From positions 1 through 64,000 of the forward strand of contig NZ_SWDV01000010.1 in NCBI RefSeq assembly GCF_005877905.1: a DNA stretch of 64,000 bases, given 5' to 3'. Made by a program: the position numbers and the translations under genes. The notes under the pieces are model-generated. The model made no database searches, was not told the origin of the DNA, and saw nothing but the letters and a program-made list of their open reading frames with translations. This document shows positions 33,980 to 42,990 of this stretch, one piece after another; the stretch's first letter is position 1; each line of letters starts with the position of its first letter. Source of the stretch: Pseudomonas nicosulfuronedens. GTDB taxonomy: Bacteria > Pseudomonadota > Gammaproteobacteria > Pseudomonadales > Pseudomonadaceae.

Positions 33980-34969
33980 TCAGACCGTGACGACTATCTT
34001 GCCGACCTGCTGGTTGGCTTCAAGGAAACGGTGCGCGTCCTGGATCTGCTCCAGCGGGAAGGTCCGCGCGATGACCGGGCTCAGCGCGCCGGACTCCAGC
34101 CCCTTGACGATGAACGCCTTGGCGCGCTCCAGCGCCGCCGGGTCGGCGACGATCTCGGCGTAGAGATACCCCTTCAGCGTCAGGCTCTTGCCCAGCACGG
34201 TGAACAGCGGGAAAGGCGTCGGCTCAGGGCTCAGCGCACCGTACTCCAGCAGGATGCCGCCCCGCGCCATGGCCTGTGTCAGCACCTCGAATCCTGGGCC
34301 ACCGATGGGATCGAACACCACGCGGGCGCCCTGTCCACCGGTCAGCGCCATCACCTTCTCGACGATGTCTTCATCGTCGCTGACAATCACGTGATCGGCA
34401 CCGGCCTCCAGCAACGCCTGTTTCTTCGCCTGGGTGCGGGTTACGGCGATGGACGTGGCGCCGACCATCCGGGCAATCTGGAAGGCCGCGAGCCCCACGC
34501 TGCTGGACGCCGCCGTGACCAGCACGAATTCGCCCTTCGACAGCTTCGCCTGTTCCACCAGCGCGCCCCAGGCGGTGACGTACTGCATCCAGGACGCGGC
34601 GGCCTGCTCGAAGCTGAGGGTCCGCGGGTGCTTCACCACCAGGTGCGCCGGCACGTTGGCCACTTCGCCATAGGTGCCCCAGCGGGCGATATCCAGCGGT
34701 GGGATCAGGCTCACCGCATCGCCCACCGCGACGTCCTTCACCGTACTGCCCACCGCGCTCACCACGCCGGCAGCCTCGTAGCCCAGGCGGCTGGGGAACT
34801 CGGCTTCCTGCAGGTAAGCGTGGTTGCGGAACATCATTTCGGCGCGGTTCAGGCCGATGGCCTTGACGGCGATCTGCACCTCCGCCGCCGCCGGGGCGGG
34901 TACGTCCACCGCCTCCAGCTTCAGGACGCTGGCGTCACCGTATTGGTGGATTCTGACAATGCGAGCCAT
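33980..34969 (-). CDS. Zinc-type alcohol dehydrogenase-like / quinone reductase MDR protein
   Basis: A 329-residue MDR protein. The GroES-like domain covers about residues 1-125 (HQYGDASVLKLEAVDVP, RLGYEAAGVVSAVG), and the Rossmann loop is VTAASSSVGLAAFQIARMVGA near residue 145. The catalytic zinc Cys/His set of true alcohol dehydrogenases is not evident. It probably uses NADPH to reduce quinones or enones. It is divergent from the LysR gene at 35138 over a 168-bp gap, which suggests control by that regulator. Confidence 0.89.
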   Translation of the reverse strand: MARIVRIHQYGDASVLKLEAVDVPAPAAAEVQIAVKAIGLNRAEMMFRNHAYLQEAEFPSRLGYEAAGVVSAVGSTVKDVAVGDAVSLIPPLDIARWGTYGEVANVPAHLVVKHPRTLSFEQAAASWMQYVTAWGALVEQAKLSKGEFVLVTAASSSVGLAAFQIARMVGATSIAVTRTQAKKQALLEAGADHVIVSDDEDIVEKVMALTGGQGARVVFDPIGGPGFEVLTQAMARGGILLEYGALSPEPTPFPLFTVLGKSLTLKGYLYAEIVADPAALERAKAFIVKGLESGALSPVIARTFPLEQIQDAHRFLEANQQVGKIVVTV

Positions 34970-35137
34970 GGCAAACCTCTTCTCGATCGGGGCCGGGACG
35001 AAAGCGCCGGCCGGAATGGGAGTGTAGAAAGTCCCCGCGACGGTGCTCGACCGTCCGCGACATGGGGAGAATCTAGGCGTTGGCCGGGGCCGGATAAAGG
35101 CCTAGGATGGCCACACACTTGAAACACAGGGTTTTCA

Positions 35138-36028
35138 ATGGACCGCCTCGAACAGATGACCTGCTTCGTCAGGGCCGTGGAGCTGGGCTCCTTCAGCGCG
35201 GCGGCGGAGGACCTGCAGCTGTCCTCCCAGTTGCTGGGCAAGCAGGTAAAACTGCTGGAGCAGCACCTGGGCCTGTCGCTGCTCAACCGCACCACACGGC
35301 GGCAGAGCCTCACCGACTTCGGCCAGGCGTTCTACCAGCGCGCCAAGCTGATCCTCGCGGACATGGAGGCGGCGGAAAACCTGGCTGCCGTCACCCGCGG
35401 CACACCCAGCGGCCGGCTGCGGATCAACGCGCCGGTAACCTTCGGCATACGCACCCTGTCGCCACGCCTGCTGGAGTACATGGTGCGCTACCCGCAGGTG
35501 TCGGTGGACCTGACGCTGTCCAACGAACTGGTGGACCTGGTCAACGACGGCTATGACGTGGTGTTCCGCATCGGCGAACTGGCCGACAGCGGTCTGAAGG
35601 CCGTGCCGCTGACGCCCTACCGGCTCGTACTGTGCGCCGCGCCGGCCTACCTCGCGCGACGACCCGCGATCCGTACGCCCGAAGAACTGAGCCAGCACGA
35701 ATGCCTGGGCTTCACCTTTTCCGATGGTCGTTCCAGCTGGACCTTCGACGGTCCGGACGGGCGCATCGAGGTGCCGATTACAAGCCGTTTGACGATCAAT
35801 CAGGGCGACCCGCTGCTGGCGGCTGCCGTGGCCGGGCTGGGCGTGGTGCTGCAGCCGCAGGAGCTGGTCGGCGATGCGTTGCGTAACGGCACCCTGGTGC
35901 AACTGCTGCCGCAATACCCGGTGCCGACCTCGCCCATGCACATGCTCTACGCCCCAGACCGACGCCTCACGCCCAAGCTGCGCAGCTTCCTCGACTTCGC
36001 CATCGCCGCCTTCGGTCGCCCGGCCTGA
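35138..36028 (+). CDS. LysR-family transcriptional regulator
   Basis: A 296-residue LTTR with HTH at residues 1-60 (MTCFVRAVELGSFSAAAEDLQLSSQLLGKQVKLLEQHLG) and a CrgA-type ligand domain (RINAPVTFGIRTLSPRLLEYM). It is a close relative of the regulator at 25891. Its divergent neighbour is the MDR gene at 33980-34969, the likely target. Confidence 0.93.
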   Translation: MDRLEQMTCFVRAVELGSFSAAAEDLQLSSQLLGKQVKLLEQHLGLSLLNRTTRRQSLTDFGQAFYQRAKLILADMEAAENLAAVTRGTPSGRLRINAPVTFGIRTLSPRLLEYMVRYPQVSVDLTLSNELVDLVNDGYDVVFRIGELADSGLKAVPLTPYRLVLCAAPAYLARRPAIRTPEELSQHECLGFTFSDGRSSWTFDGPDGRIEVPITSRLTINQGDPLLAAAVAGLGVVLQPQELVGDALRNGTLVQLLPQYPVPTSPMHMLYAPDRRLTPKLRSFLDFAIAAFGRPA

Positions 36029-36119
36029 GATCGGCCAATGAGTGCAGGTCAGCCTTGCGCAAAGCTGGCCAGCGGCCGCCGGGAAACGGCAGACTGTCCC
36101 TGAAGAATCAGGAGCCACC

Positions 36120-36680
36120 ATGGATAGCCAAAGCCCACCCATCCTGCGCACCGAACGCCTGCTGCTCACGCCGGTGCAACTGACCGACGCACCGACCATC
36201 CAGCGCCTGTTCCCGCACTGGGAAGTCGTGCGCTACCTGGACCGTCGCGTACCCTGGCCCTACCCGGCCGATGGCGCACTGGTCTATGTACGCGACGTGG
36301 TGCTGCCGGCCATGGCCCGTGGCGAGGAATGGCACTGGATGATCCGCCTCGCCACCCAGCCGGACGACGCCATCGGCAACATCTCGCTGTTCGATCAGCC
36401 GGGCAATCACCGAGGTTTCTGGCTGGCGCCCGCCTGGCAGGGCCAGGGCTACATGAGCGAGGCCTGCGAAGCGATCAGCCGCTTCTGGTTCCTGACGCTG
36501 GGCCGGCCGCTGATGCAGGTGCCCAAGGCGATCCCCAACGAAGGTTCGCGGCGCATCTCCGAACGCGAGGGAATGCGTCTGGTGGGCCGCGACGAAGGAC
36601 ACTTCGTCAGCGGCGTGCTGCCGCGGGAAACCTGGGAGCTGACGCGGGAAGAGTGGCTGGCACGCCATGCAGACGACTGA
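36120..36680 (+). CDS. GNAT acetyltransferase (RimJ/RimL type)
   Basis: A 186-residue N-acetyltransferase. Features: ILRTERLLLTPVQLTD at the N-terminus, an acetyl-CoA loop region (GFWLAPAWQGQGYMSEACEAI, matching R/Q-x-x-G-x-G/A) near residue 105, and the SRRISEREGMRLVG block near the end. Start at 36120 with AGGAG 7 nt upstream. Its last 14 bases overlap the start of the AraC gene, so the two are coupled. Likely acetylates small amines or protein N-termini; substrate unknown. Confidence 0.89.
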   Translation: MDSQSPPILRTERLLLTPVQLTDAPTIQRLFPHWEVVRYLDRRVPWPYPADGALVYVRDVVLPAMARGEEWHWMIRLATQPDDAIGNISLFDQPGNHRGFWLAPAWQGQGYMSEACEAISRFWFLTLGRPLMQVPKAIPNEGSRRISEREGMRLVGRDEGHFVSGVLPRETWELTREEWLARHADD

Positions 36681-37350
36681 GCAGGCCTGGCACGGTGAAC
36701 TCTGGCTGGGAGCAGACTACTGCCTCGTCGCCGGTACCACCGGCCACGCGCGCGCCCACGCTCACTACGCGCACCAGCTGCTGATGGCTCGCGAGGGCAA
36801 GGTGAACGCACTGATCGACGATCAGCCGCAGCAGGCTCCGCTGCTGGTCATCGCCTCCAACCAGCGTCATGCGATCCTCGACAGCGATCAGCGCGCCGTC
36901 ACCCTGTTCGCCGAGCCGCTGGCCTTCGAGCTGGCCGGTCTCGAACACCTCTGCCGGCAGGTCGGGCCAGACCTGCGAGAGCTCGCATCAGGCCTGCGCG
37001 AACTGCCGCGCCGACAGCTCGACCCGCGCCTGGAGAAAGCCCTGCAGCGCATCCGTGCGCTGGACGACAACGCCCTGCCCGCCCAGGCGCTGGCCGAGGA
37101 AGCGTCGCTTTCGCTGAGCCAACTGGAACGGCTGTTCAGCGGCACGCTGGGCCTCTCAGTGCGCCGCCTGGTGCTCTGGCAACGGCTGCGCCGGGCGCTG
37201 CGCCTTGCCATGGCCGGCGACAGCCTGACCACCGCGGCCATCGCCGCAGGATTCGCCGATTCCGCGCATTTCTCCCGCAGCGTGCGCAGCCAGTTCGGCA
37301 TTCGCGCCGACCTGACGCTGCGCCAATTGAAGTTTCGCGTGCTGAGCTGA
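36667..37350 (+). CDS. AraC-family transcriptional regulator
   Basis: A 227-residue regulator with a short cupin-like sensor half (HARAHAHYAHQLLMAREGKVNALID) and a C-terminal AraC DNA-binding domain of two HTHs, about residues 125-225 (ALAEEASLSLSQLERLFSGTLGLSVRRL and TTAAIAAGFADSAHFSRSVRSQFG). It starts inside the 3' end of the GNAT gene, so the pair forms a small operon in which the regulator may control its partner. Confidence 0.9.
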   Translation: MQTTEQAWHGELWLGADYCLVAGTTGHARAHAHYAHQLLMAREGKVNALIDDQPQQAPLLVIASNQRHAILDSDQRAVTLFAEPLAFELAGLEHLCRQVGPDLRELASGLRELPRRQLDPRLEKALQRIRALDDNALPAQALAEEASLSLSQLERLFSGTLGLSVRRLVLWQRLRRALRLAMAGDSLTTAAIAAGFADSAHFSRSVRSQFGIRADLTLRQLKFRVLS

Positions 37351-37420
37351 ATATCGCGGACAAGGGGCGTTCCAACAGATGAGGCTGGACGTCAGCGACT
37401 GGCAGGTTGCGGGAGCTTTC

Positions 37421-37500
37421 GTAGGAGCGAGCTTGCTCGCGAACCCGCCTCACACCGGATACTCAGGGTGCAATGCTTTCGCGAGCAAGCTCGCTCCTAC
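37421..37500. repeat. Inverted pair of REP palindromes (REPIN-like)
   Basis: Positions 37421-37443 (starting GTAGGAGCGAGCTTGCTCGC) and 37478-37500 are exact reverse complements of 23 nt, 34 nt apart. Each contains the typical Pseudomonas core GCGAGC-AAGCTCGC palindrome flanked by GTAGGAG. Such elements are scattered by RAYT transposases. None is encoded in this window. It lies between the convergent AraC and sterol-desaturase genes. Confidence 0.88.
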
Positions 37501-37560
37501 AGCCTGCGTCTGGCGTTCTGCTGACGCACAAGCGCAGAGCCTTGCTCACGAACCTTTCTC

Positions 37561-38454
37561 TCAGCGCACATTCACTCCCGCACGCCGCAGCTCAGCCGGC
37601 AACGGTGCCGGAGGATGCGCCACATCAACTCGACGGAACGGCTCGGCGAGTTGCGCGAGGTACTCCACCGGGTAGTCGGGGCGGTCACCTATGCCCAGGT
37701 CATCTTCCGCCAGCGCGTAGTCCGGCAAGTGCAGCGCGGTGCCCAGCAGGCGATCCCAGAAGCTGAAGAACAGCGCGAAATTCACGTCCCCCGCCGTACC
37801 GTATTTCAGGTGGTGCAGGCGATGCAGCGGTGCCCAGGCGAAGATATGGCGCAGCGCACCGATGCGCATGTCCACATTGCTGTGCTGCAGCAGCAACTGG
37901 ATGGCAATGGCGAACGCCAGCAGCGCCGCAACCTCCGCGGGAATACCCAGCAACAGCAAGGGCAGCGTGCCGCCGAGGGCTTCGAGCATCTGGTGCAGCG
38001 GGTGCTTCATCAGCCCGTTGAAACCGTACAGGCGCGTGACGCTGTGGTGCACCGCATGCAGGCGCCACAACAGCGGCGACCGGTGGCTGGCGTAGTGCAC
38101 CAGGGTGATACCGAAGTCGGCGATCAGCAGCGCAACCAGCAGTTGCAGCGCCAGCGGCCAATCCATTGGCCAGAGGTCGAAATGCGGCAGCCACAGGGCC
38201 ATCAACGGAATCGCGGCAATGCCCAGGGCATTCAACGACTCGTTGACCAACGCATGGGTGAAGTCGCGAACGCCATCGCCATGGCTCTCGTTCCAACCCG
38301 CGCGATAGGGCCAGAGTCGCTCGGCGAGGAAGGCCAGCAGGATCGCCAGCGGCAACAGCGCCGGCAGGCACAACAGCGATACGCCTTCACCGACCAGGTA
38401 CAGGGCCAGGCCGATGAAGCCGAGGAAGAACGCGGGGGCGTAGACATAGCGCAT
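37561..38454 (-). CDS. Sterol desaturase / fatty-acid hydroxylase-superfamily protein
   Basis: A 297-residue integral-membrane di-iron enzyme. The three His boxes of the superfamily are visible: HYASHR, HAVHHS and HRLHHLK, with a further HSNVD. About five hydrophobic spans surround them. It hydroxylates or desaturates a lipid. The start at 38454 has GGAG 8 nt upstream; a longer frame begins at 38565. It lies downstream of the cytochrome c gene on the same strand with a 119-bp gap, so an electron donor role for that cytochrome is possible but unproven. Confidence 0.88.
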   Translation of the reverse strand: MRYVYAPAFFLGFIGLALYLVGEGVSLLCLPALLPLAILLAFLAERLWPYRAGWNESHGDGVRDFTHALVNESLNALGIAAIPLMALWLPHFDLWPMDWPLALQLLVALLIADFGITLVHYASHRSPLLWRLHAVHHSVTRLYGFNGLMKHPLHQMLEALGGTLPLLLLGIPAEVAALLAFAIAIQLLLQHSNVDMRIGALRHIFAWAPLHRLHHLKYGTAGDVNFALFFSFWDRLLGTALHLPDYALAEDDLGIGDRPDYPVEYLAQLAEPFRRVDVAHPPAPLPAELRRAGVNVR

Positions 38455-38573
38455 GGGGCAGCTCCAATTCAGGATGAGCCGCCAGTTTTCCTGCCAGGCC
38501 GTCAGCCGCGCTTGAACAATCCGCGCATTCGGCGCCGCCATCGCGTGCGGATTTCCGCGCCCCAAGGGCAGCC

Positions 38574-38951
38574 TCAGCGACTCTTCGAAATCACCCCGAC
38601 CATGTACTGGTTCAGATCGCGCAGATCATCGATGCTCCAGGCGTGCGGCGGGATTTTCACGCCGTTCTCGCGCAAGGTCCGGGGGATCAGGCTGCCGTTG
38701 GGGCGCAGCACCACCGAAGACACGATGACGCCCGGATAATCGCTTAGGCGCTTCCTGAAAGCGGCCGTCGTGAGGTCGGGCGTGGGCGGGCTGCTCTTGT
38801 GGGCCAGAGGCCCGCTCGCCTTGATGTCCGCGCCGTGGCAGACCGCGCAGCGCTGGGTAAAGAGGTTCTTGCCGTTAAGGTTATCCGCCAGGGCTGGCGC
38901 CATCTGTGCGAGCGAAAGCCCCCCGGTCAGAGCGATGAACAATGCTTTCAC
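38574..38951 (-). CDS. Small periplasmic c-type cytochrome
   Basis: A 125-residue protein with a signal peptide (cleavage near ALADN, about residue 23) and one haem-binding motif, Cys35-x-x-Cys38-His39 (RCAVCHGAD). A Met near the C-terminus (QYMVGV) could be the sixth ligand. Class I cytochrome c, monohaem, electron carrier in the periplasm. It lies between an MFS gene upstream and the sterol-desaturase-type gene downstream, all on the minus strand. Confidence 0.9.
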   Translation of the reverse strand: MKALFIALTGGLSLAQMAPALADNLNGKNLFTQRCAVCHGADIKASGPLAHKSSPPTPDLTTAAFRKRLSDYPGVIVSSVVLRPNGSLIPRTLRENGVKIPPHAWSIDDLRDLNQYMVGVISKSR

Positions 38952-38990
38952 TTTCCTGCTTCCTTGCCGTGCCTATCAATCCTGATTCAG

Positions 38991-40118
38991 TCAGCGCCGC
39001 CAGGCACACCCCAGTGCGCTGAGCGCCAGTATCGCCGCCGCCCCCGCATAAGCCCAGAGCGCCGGCACCTGCGGCAGCAGCACACCGGCCAGAATAGGCC
39101 CGAGCCCTGCCCCGATATCGCGCCACACGGCATTGCCGGCCAGTGCCTGGATGCGCGCCTGCGGGTTGCGCTGCGCCACCAGCGTCACCACCAGCGGCAG
39201 TTGCAGCGCGCGCAGCACCAACACGAAGAAGGCGCCGATGAACAGCCAGTAGCTGCCGAACATCAGCAGCGCCAGCGAGGTGGCCAGCGACAGCACGACC
39301 AGCATGCGCAGCGCGCCGAAGCGGTCCGCCAGGCGCCCGCCGAACGGGCTGAAGAGCATCTCGCTGAGATAACGCACCGCCATCAGGATGCCCGCCACCA
39401 GTACGCCGGTAGCACCCAGGTGGGTCTGCGCGTAGAGCGAAAGGCCGAAGACGAACAACCCGTCGAGGGTCACGCCTTCGATGAAGGACCAGGTAGCAAT
39501 GCTGTCCGGCAGGCGCAGGCGACGGCCGCTGCTGACCGGAATGTCATGGCCCGTTGCGGGTAAAGCGCGGGCGCGCCACAGGCCGCAAAGGGCCGCCACA
39601 CAGAGCACGAAGAACACGCTGCGCGGCCCGAACGCCTGGGCCATCGCCGCCCCCAGCGGCAGCGCCAGCATCGGCCCGATGGAGAGGGTCGCCCGCGAGC
39701 GCCCGGCGCGGCGCGCGGCGCCTTGCGCCTCGGCGGTAGCGAGGGTCTGGGTACTGAGGTTGAACGTGGCGAAGCACAGGCCCCAGACCAGCCGGAACAC
39801 CAGCAGTACGGCAAATCCGGAGAGCGTCGCCGAGGCCAGCGCGCAGGCTGCCGTCGCCAGCGCGGCGAGGCTGCAGGCAGCTCGATCGCCATGGCGGGCG
39901 TAGAAACGAACCACCCAGCCGTAACCCACGATGCGCACAAGACGATTAGCCGCCAGCAGGATGCCCGCTTCCACCAGGGTCACGCCAAAGTCCGCCGCGT
40001 ACATCGGCAGCAGCAGGTACAGCAGCACGTCGGCGGGCAGGCACAGACCGAGCACCTGGGCGGAGTTGCGCGAATCTCGGTCGGCTCGCTGCAGGGCAGG
40101 CGTGTAAGCGGACGACAT
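38991..40118 (-). CDS. Major facilitator superfamily transporter
   Basis: A 375-residue membrane protein with 11-12 predicted helices. The loop 2-3 region (NRLVRIVGYGWVVRFYARHGDR) and loop 8-9 (FSPFGGRLADRFGALR) carry the MFS D/G-R-x-G-R-type motif. Likely an exporter, substrate unknown. The ATG at 40118 (MSSAYTPALQ) precedes the first helix by a normal distance. An upstream in-frame extension to 40184 is Arg-rich and unlikely. Confidence 0.86.
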   Translation of the reverse strand: MSSAYTPALQRADRDSRNSAQVLGLCLPADVLLYLLLPMYAADFGVTLVEAGILLAANRLVRIVGYGWVVRFYARHGDRAACSLAALATAACALASATLSGFAVLLVFRLVWGLCFATFNLSTQTLATAEAQGAARRAGRSRATLSIGPMLALPLGAAMAQAFGPRSVFFVLCVAALCGLWRARALPATGHDIPVSSGRRLRLPDSIATWSFIEGVTLDGLFVFGLSLYAQTHLGATGVLVAGILMAVRYLSEMLFSPFGGRLADRFGALRMLVVLSLATSLALLMFGSYWLFIGAFFVLVLRALQLPLVVTLVAQRNPQARIQALAGNAVWRDIGAGLGPILAGVLLPQVPALWAYAGAAAILALSALGCAWRR

Positions 40119-40228
40119 GACAGCCTCGTGACAACGACGGGGCCGCAGGATAACCCGCGCCCCGCCCCGCAGAGCAAGCCTCATCCTTGCGCGAGGCTAC
40201 GCCTCACCATCTGCCGCAAGCGGTCACT

Positions 40229-40492
40229 TCAGCCGCCCTGAGACTGCCCCGAATACGGCGGATAACGATCATCCGGCACGCGCCGCTGGCGGCCTGGGTC
40301 CGGCCCTTCCTCGGGAGCATGGGCCGGGTGCGGTGGGTCGACCTGCGGATCGGACAGGTCCGGCGAATCCGGATCGAACCCCAGGTCGGGGTCTACGTGA
40401 TGCGAGCCATCGCCGGGCGCCTGGCCCGACGCGAACAGCCAGCGTTCGCTGGCGGTCACGGGATGCTCGCTCGGGGGGACATGACGTTTCAT
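40229..40492 (-). CDS. Asp/Pro/His-rich small protein, probably disordered
   Basis: An 87-residue protein with an excellent ribosome binding site (AGGAGGAG, 4 nt before the ATG at 40492). It is low in hydrophobic residues and dominated by Asp, Pro, His and Gly (HVDPDLGFDPDSPDLSDP). No signal peptide or known domain. Probably intrinsically disordered; the dense acidic and His residues could bind metal, but this is speculation. It lies alone, upstream of and divergent from the OprD porin gene. Confidence 0.65.
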   Translation of the reverse strand: MKRHVPPSEHPVTASERWLFASGQAPGDGSHHVDPDLGFDPDSPDLSDPQVDPPHPAHAPEEGPDPGRQRRVPDDRYPPYSGQSQGG

Positions 40493-40686
40493 GATCTCCT
40501 CCTGCGTCTCTGGTAGTGACAAGGCAGTTTACGCGCAGCGATCACCCGGGGTTCCCCCCGCGCCGACAACCGGCCGGTCTCACTCGCCGCAGCAGGGAAA
40601 CCCGCGATCTAGACCATGGTCGCAAAGACCCCGCCGCCCATCTGTGACACCTTCGCGCGCTTTTTTAGTGCCCCCGGAGTCACCGC

Positions 40687-41973
40687 ATGCCCTCGCCCCT
40701 CTCCTCCAGCCCGCTCACCCGCCTGGGCGCCCTCGCCTTGCTCGGTGGCATCGCCGCCCCGGCCAGCGCCGACTTCCTGGAGGACAGCAGCGCGCGCCTG
40801 GAATCGCGCACCTTCTACTTCAACCGCGACTTCCGCGACGGCAGCTCGTCCAACCCGCAGGGTGCATCCAAGCGTGAGGAAACCGCCCAGGGCTTCATCC
40901 TCAATCTGCAGTCGGGCTACACCGAAGGCACCGTCGGTATCGGCGTCGACGCCCTGGCCATGCTCGGCGTGAAGCTCGACTCCAGCCCCGCCGACAGCAA
41001 CAGCGGCCTGCTGCCCTCCAGCGGTCACGACCCGCGCCACTCCGAAGACCAGTACGCCAAGGCCGGCGTCACCGGCAAGCTGCGCGTCTCCCATACCCAG
41101 TTCAAGTACGGCGCGATGCTGCCGGACATGCCGCTGCTCAAGTACAACGACGGCCGCCTGCTGCCGAACATGTTCCATGGCGCGCAGCTGACCAGCGAGG
41201 AAATCGCCCATCTCAAGCTCACTGCCACGCGCCTGGAGCGCTACACCGCCCGCGACTCCACCGACGCCCAGGACGTGCGCCTGAACTGCAAGAACAAGCG
41301 CTACGCCTGCGACACCACTGGCAACCGCTTCGACTCCTACCAGGCCGACTACCAGGTCAATGATCAGCTCCTGCTGCAATACGCCCAGGGCGGACTGGAG
41401 AATGTCTACCGGCAGCGCTACGTCGGCATTGTCGGCAAGCAGGCGGTCGGCGCCGGCAAGGTCACTGCCGACCTGCGCTGGTTCGACAGCGACGACGCCG
41501 GTTCGGCCCGTGCCGGCGAGATCGACAACCGCGCCTTGAGCCTGTTGTTGTCCTACGCCCAGGGTGGCCACGTGTTCAGCGCCGGCTGGCAGCGCATGAA
41601 TGGCGACACCTCCATGCCCTACCTCGACGGCAGCAATCCCTACCTCGCCAACTACGTGCAGGTAAACGACTTCGCCAACGCCCAGGAGCGCTCCTGGCAA
41701 CTGCGCTACGACTTCGACCTGCGCAGCGTCGGGGTGCCGGGCCTCAGCTTCATGACCCGCTACGTCAACGGCGACCACATCGCCCTGGCCAACGGCGACG
41801 AAGGCAAGGAATGGGAACGCGACGTGGAGTTCAAGTACGTGGTCCAGGCCGGCACCTTCAAGGACCTGAACCTGCGCCTGCGCAATGCCACCTACCGCAC
41901 CAACTACGAACAGTCAGCGCGCGACGTGGATGAGGTGCGGTTGATCGCGAGCTACAACTTCTCGGTGTTCTGA
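40687..41973 (+). CDS. OprD-family outer-membrane porin
   Basis: A 428-residue specific porin for small organic substrates. A signal peptide ends near APASADF. The OprD-family block DFLEDSSARLESRTFYFNRDFRD directly follows, and LLKYNDGRLLPNMFHGAQLTSEEI is diagnostic for the 18-strand OprD/OccK barrels. It ends with an aromatic (FSVF). Two cysteines in one putative loop (LNCKNKRYACDT) are likely to form a disulphide. No transporter gene adjoins it, so the substrate is unknown. Confidence 0.94.
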   Translation: MPSPLSSSPLTRLGALALLGGIAAPASADFLEDSSARLESRTFYFNRDFRDGSSSNPQGASKREETAQGFILNLQSGYTEGTVGIGVDALAMLGVKLDSSPADSNSGLLPSSGHDPRHSEDQYAKAGVTGKLRVSHTQFKYGAMLPDMPLLKYNDGRLLPNMFHGAQLTSEEIAHLKLTATRLERYTARDSTDAQDVRLNCKNKRYACDTTGNRFDSYQADYQVNDQLLLQYAQGGLENVYRQRYVGIVGKQAVGAGKVTADLRWFDSDDAGSARAGEIDNRALSLLLSYAQGGHVFSAGWQRMNGDTSMPYLDGSNPYLANYVQVNDFANAQERSWQLRYDFDLRSVGVPGLSFMTRYVNGDHIALANGDEGKEWERDVEFKYVVQAGTFKDLNLRLRNATYRTNYEQSARDVDEVRLIASYNFSVF

Positions 41974-42024
41974 AGACCCGCAACGGCGCCGTTTCGGCGC
42001 GCATTGAGCCGGATCGGTTTGCAG

Positions 42025-42594
42025 TCAATCCAGAGTGTTCACGTTCACGAAGATGAAGTACACGCTGCCTGCCAGAAATGTGCCTGCAATGACCCAGTTG
42101 TACCGACGGGAGCCAAAGAACGCGAGGATCGGCGCGACAGCAAACGCCAGGAGAACCAGGTTCGTCCGGCTCAAAAGTGAAACCTGCCAGTAATCGACCT
42201 CCTCCCAGATCGTCTGCAACTGGTAGGCGCCCAAGGCCATCAGAGCCCAGTGCCCATGCGAATTGAATATCTCGTGATGAGACTCACCCGGTTTCAGCTC
42301 ACCGAGGGGCAGGATCAGCGCAGCAGCAAAGAACAGCAGCAGTGGCGAGACCAGCAGTTTCAGGAACTGCGGATAGGTCCATTGCGGCACCAAGCTTTTG
42401 AGATCGTGCACAACCCACCAGTAGTCGAGCTGCGCCAGGAATATCGAAGCCGCCCAGAGCATTGGCAGCCAGTCGATGGCAGCCACCGCCCTCGATCTAA
42501 GGGTCGCCACCACACTGGTCAGCAATCGGGTGACTCCCAGGCCCGTCAACATGCCTATTACCACCGCAATCCACTGGAACTCTGTCCCCGCCAC
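42025..42594 (-). CDS. Five-span inner-membrane protein of unknown function
   Basis: A 189-residue hydrophobic protein with five to six spans (IAVVIGMLTGLGVTRLLTSVV, LPMLWAASIFLAQLDYWWVV, FLKLLVSPLLLFFAAALILPL, LVLLAFAVAPILAFFGS, WVIAGTFLAGSVYFIFVNV). GTG start with GAGGTGAGG upstream. No catalytic motif is recognisable. It is convergent with the OprD gene. Confidence 0.75.
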   Translation of the reverse strand: MAGTEFQWIAVVIGMLTGLGVTRLLTSVVATLRSRAVAAIDWLPMLWAASIFLAQLDYWWVVHDLKSLVPQWTYPQFLKLLVSPLLLFFAAALILPLGELKPGESHHEIFNSHGHWALMALGAYQLQTIWEEVDYWQVSLLSRTNLVLLAFAVAPILAFFGSRRYNWVIAGTFLAGSVYFIFVNVNTLD

Positions 42595-42990
42595 GCCTCA
42601 CCTCGTTTCTTCCAGGCCATCGGCCCCTTCGAAAAAGGCAGGAAAGATACAGCGGCATTCACCGAAGCGAAGGGGAGGCAGTCGTTCACTCACGGCATTA
42701 AAGGAATATCCCTACAGCAGTTCTCTGCCCTGCTACTCACCGGCTGCAGTCCTGGGTATTAGGGAAAGGAATGAGAGCCGATTCATTCTGTCGGCAATGT
42801 CCTGCCTCGGGATCGTGGTCATCAACCGAAAAGTCCCACGAACCATTAGCCTTGCGGGCCTACAAGCGCCATCTCTAGCCTCTGGTTCGCCGCAGCGTCA
42901 TCGCGGTCGGGTGTAGGACCCCGGAAAACGAGCGAGATACGGTGTCGCTGTGGCTGCAAATAAGGGAGCAATCCGCCCCTTGTATGCGGA
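42595..42990. other. Non-coding stretch before the C4-like RNA
   Basis: About 400 bp with no supported reading frame. It must contain the promoter for the structured RNA and small genes that follow, but I could not pick clear promoter boxes. A GTAGGAC word at about 42915 recurs at 43084. Confidence 0.5.
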
